A DNA stretch of 5,948 nucleotides from Muribaculaceae bacterium (GTDB taxonomy: Bacteria > Bacteroidota > Bacteroidia > Bacteroidales > Muribaculaceae), in the NCBI GenBank assembly GCA_016302215.1, contig JAEDNZ010000115.1, positions 1 to 5,948 of the forward strand, given 5' to 3'. Under the pieces are notes generated by a model, which saw only the letters and a list, made by a program, of their open reading frames with translations, was not told the DNA's origin and did no database searches. Below, in pieces: positions 1 to 4,597 of this stretch. The position numbers and the translations under genes were made by a program. The first letter of the stretch is position 1. Every line of letters begins with the position of its first letter.

Positions 1-827
1 TCGGTCTTGGTCAGAGGAGTAGCACCGCTCTCGGTGATGGCCATGCGTGCATACTTGGCTGCTTCGGGATAGTTCTCAAGCCACATAAAGTAGCGTGCCT
101 TAAGGCCATATACTACGGCCAGGTCAGGCATTTCCTTGCTCACGCGAGCTGCCTTGCCGATGAGTGCCTCGGCCTCGTTGAGGTCTTTGAGGATGAATGC
201 TGCCATATCCTCTTTGGTGGCGCGAGGATTGTTTTGGCACTCTGCCTCGGTGGTCTCCTCTGTTACGATGGGCACCGTGAGGCCTTCGATGTTGTTGCCA
301 TCGGCGTTGACAGCCGATGTGCGGTCATTCGGAAGCCACAGATACATCTGGGCCATATCCAGGTAGAGGGCGGCACGGTTGGCGAGCGACACACCGCGGT
401 AGCCCAGGGTGTTGGCGTCGTCTGACTCTGCCGAGAATGCCTTCACGCCGTTGTTGGCGGCGAGGATGGCCTTGTAGTAGGTGTTCCACATGCACTGGGC
501 ATAGACATAGTCCTGGCCCATGTTGCGGTTGGTCTCCCATGAGGCGTACCAGTCGTAGCCTGACTCGCAGTGGGTGAAGTCGCCGGTGAGACAGTCACGG
601 GCTATCATCATCGAGGGAATACCGAAGTCATAGGCGAAGTCACGACCCAGAATGTTGTAGCGCTTCATCTGGCCGGACACTGATTGGAGGAGGGCTTCAC
701 CGGCCTTTGCCGATGAGGTCAGCGCCGACTCTGTGACAATAGAGGTGGGGACGGTCTCTTCAAGACAGCCCGTGAGCAGCAGCGCCGATGCTGCTACAGC
801 ACCAAATTGTAATAATATCTTTTTCAT
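1..827 (-). CDS. SusD/RagB-family surface glycan/nutrient-binding lipoprotein (N-terminal 275 residues; 3' end beyond window)
   Basis: This is the lid and binding partner of the SusC-type transporter encoded just upstream. It is expected on the outer face of the outer membrane, where family members capture oligosaccharides or peptides. The start at 825-827 gives MKKILLQF, a hydrophobic stretch, and a lipobox L-T-G-C with the lipidated Cys at residue 21. The next residues, L-E-E, put an acidic pair right after the Cys, as in Bacteroidetes surface-export signals. SusD-type helical TPR segments are visible around residues 140-165 (Y-R-G-V-S-L-A-N-R-A-A-L-Y), 205-225 (D-M-A-A-F-I-L-K-D-L-N-E-A-E) and 235-265 (V-Y-G-L-K-A-R-Y then N-Y-P-E-A-A-K-Y-A). 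Family members usually have about 500-600 residues, so roughly half is missing, including the C-terminal part that carries much of the binding site. No Shine-Dalgarno sequence precedes the start, which is normal for this phylum. The gene starts 15 bases after the susC stop, so co-transcription is expected. The family call is firm; the substrate is unknown. Confidence 0.93.
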   Translation of the reverse strand, partial: MKKILLQFGAVAASALLLTGCLEETVPTSIVTESALTSSAKAGEALLQSVSGQMKRYNILGRDFAYDFGIPSMMIARDCLTGDFTHCESGYDWYASWETNRNMGQDYVYAQCMWNTYYKAILAANNGVKAFSAESDDANTLGYRGVSLANRAALYLDMAQMYLWLPNDRTSAVNADGNNIEGLTVPIVTEETTEAECQNNPRATKEDMAAFILKDLNEAEALIGKAARVSKEMPDLAVVYGLKARYFMWLENYPEAAKYARMAITESGATPLTKT

Positions 828-842
828 TGTGGTTATCGTCGT

Positions 843-3800
843 TTAGAATGTCACGTTGATACCGCCAGAGAGTGTGCGGACGGGTGAATAATATGTGTTG
901 TTGACACCACCGGCTACTGATTGACGCGGGTCCATACCTTTGCGCTTGCTCCAGTAGGTCACGTTGTCAGCTGCAAAGTACACGCGCACTTTCTGCAGAC
1001 GCAGTTTGCTGATGATGCTGCGCGGCAGTGAGTAGCCGACGTTGATATTGTTCAAGCTCAGGTATGATGCATCGGTCAGGAAGCGATCTGAGATCGATGC
1101 CGAGCGGTCGTCGCCCCACTGCCAGCGAGGTGTGTCGCTGGTGAGGTTGGTCTCGCTCCAGGCATTGAGCATATCTTTGTGGATAGCATGTCCCATTGAG
1201 TTATTGTCGTAGGGGTTGCTCATCAGGCCTGCATAGCCGCTATCATAGCATTGACCGCCAATCTGATAAGAGAAGTCGATTGAGAAGTCAAAGTCGCGGT
1301 AGGCGAGGCTCGTGCCGAAACCACCATTGATGTGAGGCAGGGCGCTGCCGCAGTCAAAGTAGTCGTAGGTGGTAAGGTCTGAGTAGTTGGTAGTGGTGGT
1401 GAGGTTGCCGGTGAAGTTACCGTCCTCGCCTATTTCACGTCTGTACCATGACGACAATCCGGTCTCGGGATCTACGCCTGCATATTTCGGAATGAAGTAT
1501 GTATAGAGGGGCTTGCCTTCTGCGTAGATGAAGTTGCCTGAGGTGTAACCCTCGACGCCCACTTTGCGCAGGGTCTCGCTCTTGTTGTCTTCTGCAATGT
1601 AGATGACTTTGTTCTGATAGTATGTGAGGTTGACGTTGAGGTCCCAACGGAAGTCCTTGGTGGTGATGAGGTTGCCGAGAAGGTCAACTTCGATACCGCC
1701 GTTCTGCATGTCGCCGATGTTGTCGTAGTAGCCGCCGAAGCCAAACGAGGTCGGGAGGTAGAACTGCGAGAGCATGTCGGTGGTCTTACGATAGAAGCCC
1801 TCGATAGATCCGCTCAGGCGTCCGTTCCACAAGCTGAAGTCGAAACCGACGTTGAAGTTACCACCTTTTTCCCAAGAAATCTCGGGGTTACCCATCATAT
1901 TGGGGACAGCAGCGGGTTTGTCGCCGGCGTTGATGATGGTGTAAGTGTTGGTGTACAGGAAGTTGCCGATGCGGTCGTTACCCTGCTCACCGTATGATAC
2001 TTTGAATTTCAATTGGTCAACCCAGTTGGCGTTGAAGAAGTTCTCCTTAGAGATAATCCACGCTGCACCCAGTGACCAGAAGTTACCCCAGCGGTGGTCG
2101 GGGTGGAAGCGGCTTGATCCATCGCGACGGAACGAGCCTGATGCGAAGTACTTGCCGTCGTAGTCATATTGGCCACGGAAGATCCAACCTTCGTTGTTGT
2201 ATTCGCTTGTCGATGACGATGCTGAGTCAACAGAGATGGCGCCTACGAGCTCGGTGTTGTTGGGGTCAAACATATTGTGCTTTGCACCGGTCAGGCTGTA
2301 TGAGCGCTGCCAGCTGTTTTCGTGACCGGCGAGCACGCTTACGTTGTGTGCCCCAAACTGGTGGCTCCATGTCAAGAGTTGCTGGAACGCATACTCCAGG
2401 TAGCGGCCGTGGCCTTTATATACGATACCATTCTGGGTGGCATACTGGCCATAGTAGGGATTGACGGTCTCCGTAGAGCGGTATTCGTCAACTGATACTG
2501 AGTTGTTAGAGGTGAACTTGAAGTCTTTGAGGAAACGGATTTCAGCAAAGCCGAGGGCGCTGAAAGCGTTGCCTTCGTTGTGGTTGACGTTGAGCAGTGT
2601 CTCGGCCATGGGGTTTGAATCGTAGAACTGCGGGCGCTTCATGCCGGCGTTCTGGCCTTTACCATAGTCGTAGATCTGGAAGCCGTTTGAGTCAATCATG
2701 ATGTTGCCGTTGCCATCGCGCACATACATAGGATAGATGGGCGCTACCTGCGTAGCGGCGGCGAAGATGTTGGCGGTAGAGTTGCTGGTACCGTCCTCGC
2801 TGGTGTTGTCGTATTCGTAGTGTGAATATGACATATTGGCGCCGAGTTTGAGCCAGCTCTTAGCCTGCAGCTCTGCTTTCAGACGGCCGGTGAGGCGCTC
2901 GTAGTCAGAGTTGGGCGTGATACCCTTGTTGTTCAGGTAGCCGAACGATGCAAAGATGCTTGACTTCTCATTGCCTGAGGTCACGCTGAAGTTGTACTCC
3001 TGACGCAGGCTGTTGCGGTAGGTGAGGTCGAGCCAGTTGTCGGGCGTCAAGAAGTATTCCTGACCATCGTAGGTTACCTTGTTGCCCAGCGATGCGTTGG
3101 GGTTGAGCTTGCCGTTGCGGCCGATGAGTGTCTGGCCTTCGGGCACGTTGTACACGTTGTAACCCAGACCGAAGCTGTTTGATGCGGTGAGGTTGGCGTT
3201 AGCCCACAGGTAGGCATCGTCTGCGCTCAGACCCAGGCCGCCGTATTGCTCGGCGCTGCGTGTGGCGTAGTTGTAGAGAGCACCATACACCGTCTCATAG
3301 TATTGGCCGGGGTTGTCGATGGTCTCATAGAGCTTTGATGCGCGGCTGTTGCAGCCCCACTTAGCGTCGAAGTTGACGATAGCGCCGCTGTCGCTCTTAC
3401 CACGCTTGGTGGTGATAAGGATGACACCGTTGGCACCACGGGCACCATACAGCGCGTTGGATGCCGCATCCTTGAGCACCGTCATTGACTCGATATCGTG
3501 AGTGTTGATGGTGTTGATATCACCGGCGAAGGGCACACCATCTACAACGTAGAGCGGTGCGGTGCCTGCGTTGATTGAGGTGATACCGCGGATGAGGATT
3601 GAAGGCGTTGAGCCGGGCTGGCCGGTTGCATTTGTCATCTGTACACCTGCTACTTTACCCTTCAGTGCGTCGAGGGCGTTGGTCACCTGCGTGTTTTCAA
3701 TCTTGTCAGATTTCACCACGGTGGCCGAGCCGGTGAATGATGATTTTTTGGCAGTACCGTAAGCCACAGCCATCACCTCATCGAGGTTGGTGGCCGAAGG

Positions 3801-4082
3801 CTCCAGGCGTACTGAGATGTTGCCTTTGCCGATAGCTACGTGCTGGTCTTTATAACCAATGTAGCTAATCATAAGGTGGCTTGTTTTCTCCGGAACTTGA
3901 ATGACGAAGTTACCGTCAATGTCGGTAGCAACGCCCGTTCCCTTTGTCGCTTGCACAGATGCGCCGATGATAGGCTCGTCTGTGGTGGCGTCCACGACAG
4001 TACCTTTGACGGTGCGCGTCTGCGCCGACGCACTTAAGCCAATCGAAAGCACTGCCAAAAGTAACAGAAACAGCTTTTTCAT
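843..4082 (-). CDS. SusC/RagA-family TonB-dependent outer-membrane transporter, complete (1079 aa)
   Basis: This is an outer-membrane beta-barrel that imports a ligand handed over by its SusD partner, powered by TonB-ExbBD. The start at 4080-4082 gives a signal peptide, MKKLFLLLLA followed by S-A-S-A, with likely cleavage before Gln21. Residues 24-95 form a carboxypeptidase-regulatory-like domain (V-K-G-T-V-V-D, P-I-I-G-A-S-V, T-D-I-D-G-N-F, Y-I-G-Y-K). A TonB-box-like L-D-E-V-M-A-V-A-Y-G follows at 100-109. The plug domain spans about 113-228 and contains I-R-G-I-T-S-I-N, Y-V-V-D-G-V-P-F and the family signature N-A-L-Y-G-A-R-G-A-N-G-V-I-L-I-T-T-K-R-G. The rest is barrel, rich in alternating aromatic/polar strands, ending in G-G-I-N-V-T-F with the usual terminal Phe. 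Length is typical of the family. There is no STN domain, so sigma/anti-sigma signalling through this protein is unlikely. A candidate promoter lies about 110 bases upstream and susD follows after 15 bases. The ligand cannot be deduced from this window. Confidence 0.97.
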   Translation of the reverse strand: MKKLFLLLLAVLSIGLSASAQTRTVKGTVVDATTDEPIIGASVQATKGTGVATDIDGNFVIQVPEKTSHLMISYIGYKDQHVAIGKGNISVRLEPSATNLDEVMAVAYGTAKKSSFTGSATVVKSDKIENTQVTNALDALKGKVAGVQMTNATGQPGSTPSILIRGITSINAGTAPLYVVDGVPFAGDINTINTHDIESMTVLKDAASNALYGARGANGVILITTKRGKSDSGAIVNFDAKWGCNSRASKLYETIDNPGQYYETVYGALYNYATRSAEQYGGLGLSADDAYLWANANLTASNSFGLGYNVYNVPEGQTLIGRNGKLNPNASLGNKVTYDGQEYFLTPDNWLDLTYRNSLRQEYNFSVTSGNEKSSIFASFGYLNNKGITPNSDYERLTGRLKAELQAKSWLKLGANMSYSHYEYDNTSEDGTSNSTANIFAAATQVAPIYPMYVRDGNGNIMIDSNGFQIYDYGKGQNAGMKRPQFYDSNPMAETLLNVNHNEGNAFSALGFAEIRFLKDFKFTSNNSVSVDEYRSTETVNPYYGQYATQNGIVYKGHGRYLEYAFQQLLTWSHQFGAHNVSVLAGHENSWQRSYSLTGAKHNMFDPNNTELVGAISVDSASSSTSEYNNEGWIFRGQYDYDGKYFASGSFRRDGSSRFHPDHRWGNFWSLGAAWIISKENFFNANWVDQLKFKVSYGEQGNDRIGNFLYTNTYTIINAGDKPAAVPNMMGNPEISWEKGGNFNVGFDFSLWNGRLSGSIEGFYRKTTDMLSQFYLPTSFGFGGYYDNIGDMQNGGIEVDLLGNLITTKDFRWDLNVNLTYYQNKVIYIAEDNKSETLRKVGVEGYTSGNFIYAEGKPLYTYFIPKYAGVDPETGLSSWYRREIGEDGNFTGNLTTTTNYSDLTTYDYFDCGSALPHINGGFGTSLAYRDFDFSIDFSYQIGGQCYDSGYAGLMSNPYDNNSMGHAIHKDMLNAWSETNLTSDTPRWQWGDDRSASISDRFLTDASYLSLNNINVGYSLPRSIISKLRLQKVRVYFAADNVTYWSKRKGMDPRQSVAGGVNNTYYSPVRTLSGGINVTF

Positions 4083-4113
4083 ACTTACTTAATAGAAATT
4101 AGACATTAGTGAA

Positions 4114-4170
4114 TTATTTATTATGATTTCGTTCTCGTATAAGCGTAAAACACTCTGCCCGGCAGGGCAT
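4114..4170 (-). CDS. Possible 18-codon leader ORF upstream of susC (speculative)
   Basis: Reading the minus strand from an ATG at 4168-4170 gives M-P-C-R-A-E-C-F-T-L-I-R-E-R-N-H-N-K and a TAA at 4114-4116. It would lie entirely inside the inferred susC leader, ending 31 bases before the susC start. Its first codons are inside the GC-rich hairpin at 4156-4169, so translation and folding would compete. The peptide has no recognisable domain or repeated regulatory codon, and an ORF of this size can arise by chance. It is recorded because of its position, not because of coding evidence. Confidence 0.15.
   Translation of the reverse strand: MPCRAECFTLIRERNHNK
4156..4169 (-). promoter_or_regulatory. 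GC-rich stem-loop in the susC leader
   Basis: The plus strand reads TGCCC, a four-base loop GGCA, then GGGCA, a perfect 5-bp stem rich in G and C inside otherwise AT-rich DNA. In the inferred transcript it sits roughly 16-30 bases after the start site. No T-tract follows directly, only GAGTGTTTTA on the transcribed-sense strand, so it is not a convincing terminator. It could stabilise the mRNA 5' end, act as an RNA or protein target, or affect the small ORF that starts within it. Confidence 0.4.
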
Positions 4171-4188
4171 AATATTACATTTATTTTG

Positions 4189-4223
4189 CAAAGATAAGTG
4201 TTTCTCTTGTAATAATAAACAAA
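4189..4223 (-). promoter_or_regulatory. Candidate Bacteroidales promoter for susC-susD
   Basis: On the minus strand, TATCTTTG (4196 to 4189) matches the Bacteroides -7 consensus TAnnTTTG exactly. A TTTG (4223 to 4220) lies 23 bases upstream as a -33 element; this spacing is at or slightly beyond the usual range. The intervening DNA is AT-rich. Position and direction suit the susC gene, and I found no other full TAnnTTTG match on this strand in the gap. The -7 match is seen directly; activity is inferred. Confidence 0.65.
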
Positions 4224-4242
4224 TGAAAGGTAAAAATTGATG

Positions 4243-4270
4243 ATTTTAACACTTTGTAAATCGTTAAAAT
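4243..4270. promoter_or_regulatory. Inverted repeat upstream of the susC promoter, candidate operator
   Basis: A perfect 8-bp inverted repeat, ATTTTAAC (4243-4250) and GTTAAAAT (4263-4270), is separated by 12 bases, so the half-sites are 20 bp apart centre to centre, about two helical turns. An imperfect third copy, GCTAAAAT (4295-4302), is in the same orientation as the second and offset by 32 bp, about three turns. The pair lies about 20 bp upstream of the -33 element, which would fit an activator dimer such as a hybrid two-component or SusR-like regulator. AT-rich DNA makes chance repeats likelier, so confidence is moderate. Confidence 0.35.
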
Positions 4271-4307
4271 TAAAAAAGTTAGCCCTTTTGACACGCTAAA
4301 ATCATTG

Positions 4308-4323
4308 ATAATCTGGAGATTAT
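4308..4323. promoter_or_regulatory. Near-perfect 16-bp palindrome, candidate protein-binding site
   Basis: The sequence ATAATCT, a GG centre, then AGATTAT forms a perfect 7-bp inverted repeat with a two-base centre. It is too tight for a good RNA hairpin, which points to a dimeric DNA-binding protein if it is functional. It lies about 85 bp upstream of the putative -33 element of susC. I do not recognise a regulator for it. Confidence 0.3.
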
Positions 4324-4464
4324 AAATACTTGTCGAAAAAATATGTTTTTAAGCATAAAAAACAGCACTCACGCCCCTGTGTGGCACTTTGGCATCAGCT
4401 TTTGATTGCTTTTTGCTATATGCGGTATTAAGTGTTTGATAATTAATTTATTAGCTGTATTTGT
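4324..4464. other. AT-rich spacer with no recognised gene
   Basis: This part of the gap holds no plausible gene. It contains a low-complexity inverted repeat, TGTTTTT (4344-4350) and AAAAACA (4358-4364), with a seven-base spacer. On the minus strand this is followed by TATTTTTTCG, so it could be a weak terminator for transcripts arriving from the TPR gene, but its stem is almost entirely A-T. I see no tRNA, riboswitch or IS end here. Confidence 0.5.
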
Positions 4465-4487
4465 GGCGGCGAATTTGATTCGCCGCC
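4465..4487. repeat. Hairpin 3 of the intergenic array (GGCGGCGAAT / ATTCGCCGCC)
   Basis: A perfect 10-bp inverted repeat with a three-base TTG loop: GGCGGCGAAT at 4465-4474 and ATTCGCCGCC at 4478-4487. The outer seven pairs are mostly G-C, while the flanks are AT-rich. On the minus strand it is followed by ACAAATACAGC, without a T-tract, so it is not a classical intrinsic terminator. Its shape resembles short palindromic extragenic elements, but whether it recurs in the genome cannot be seen here. Confidence 0.6.
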
Positions 4488-4511
4488 TCGCATACACATT
4501 ATTATATAAGC

Positions 4512-4551
4512 AGCAGAGCGCCGACGGCTTTATGCCGTGTGGCGCTCTGCT
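4512..4551 (-). terminator. Long hairpin downstream of the TPR gene, probable terminator or 3'-end stabiliser (hairpin 2)
   Basis: The outer arms AGCAGAGCGCC (4512-4522) and GGCGCTCTGCT (4541-4551) pair over 11 bp without mismatch. After a small asymmetric bulge, an inner stem ACGGC (4524-4528) and GCCGT (4534-4538) pairs over 5 bp around a TTTAT loop. It begins 46 bases after the TPR stop codon. The minus strand continues GCTTATATAATAATG, AT-rich but without a clean T-run, so termination is plausible rather than shown. It could instead be a repeated extragenic palindrome. Confidence 0.45.
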
Positions 4552-4556
4552 ATTAT

Positions 4557-4573
4557 GGCTTGGCTGTCAAGCC
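4557..4573 (-). terminator. Short hairpin just after the TPR stop codon (hairpin 1)
   Basis: GGCTTG (4557-4562) and CAAGCC (4568-4573) form a perfect 6-bp stem with a five-base loop, starting 24 bases after the TPR stop. On the minus strand it is followed by ATAATAGC, with no T-tract. It is the first of three hairpins in a row and may contribute to the mRNA 3' end, but it is weak as a terminator on its own. Confidence 0.3.
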
Positions 4574-4597
4574 GGGGTGGCGGCTGTGTGCCCCTCC

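Larger units (their letters stand above)
4083..4185 (-). promoter_or_regulatory. Probable 5' leader of the susC-susD transcript
   Basis: If the promoter box at 4189-4196 is used, transcription starts near 4185 and leaves a leader of about 100 bases before the susC ATG. The leader is AT-rich except for a GC-rich hairpin near its 5' end (4156-4169), and it contains an 18-codon ORF (4114-4170). The bases just before the susC start read TAAGTAAGT on the coding strand. They contain no Shine-Dalgarno motif, as usual in Bacteroidetes, where AT-rich unstructured leaders favour initiation. The transcription start is inferred from the promoter match only. Confidence 0.45.

Noticed and set aside
136..577. 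Several plus-strand open frames antisense to the SusD-like gene
   Set aside because: The minus-strand frame here gives a lipobox and SusD-type helices. The opposite-strand products are low-complexity Arg/Ser/Ala-rich shadows of GC-biased codons.
2072..2464. 130-codon plus-strand open frame inside susC
   Set aside because: It is fully antisense to the SusC barrel, has Arg/Cys/Gly-rich composition with no domain, and lacks its own promoter or spacing.
4465..4551. Insertion-sequence terminal inverted repeats or a MITE
   Set aside because: Each palindrome is a self-contained short hairpin. I see no target-site duplication or longer paired termini enclosing a segment.
4465..4573. CRISPR-like array
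   Set aside because: The three palindromes differ in sequence and length, and there are no direct repeats with regular spacers.
4083..4597. tRNA, riboswitch or other known structured RNA in the intergenic gap
   Set aside because: No cloverleaf, T-loop-like sequence or conserved riboswitch core is recognisable; the only structures are simple hairpins.
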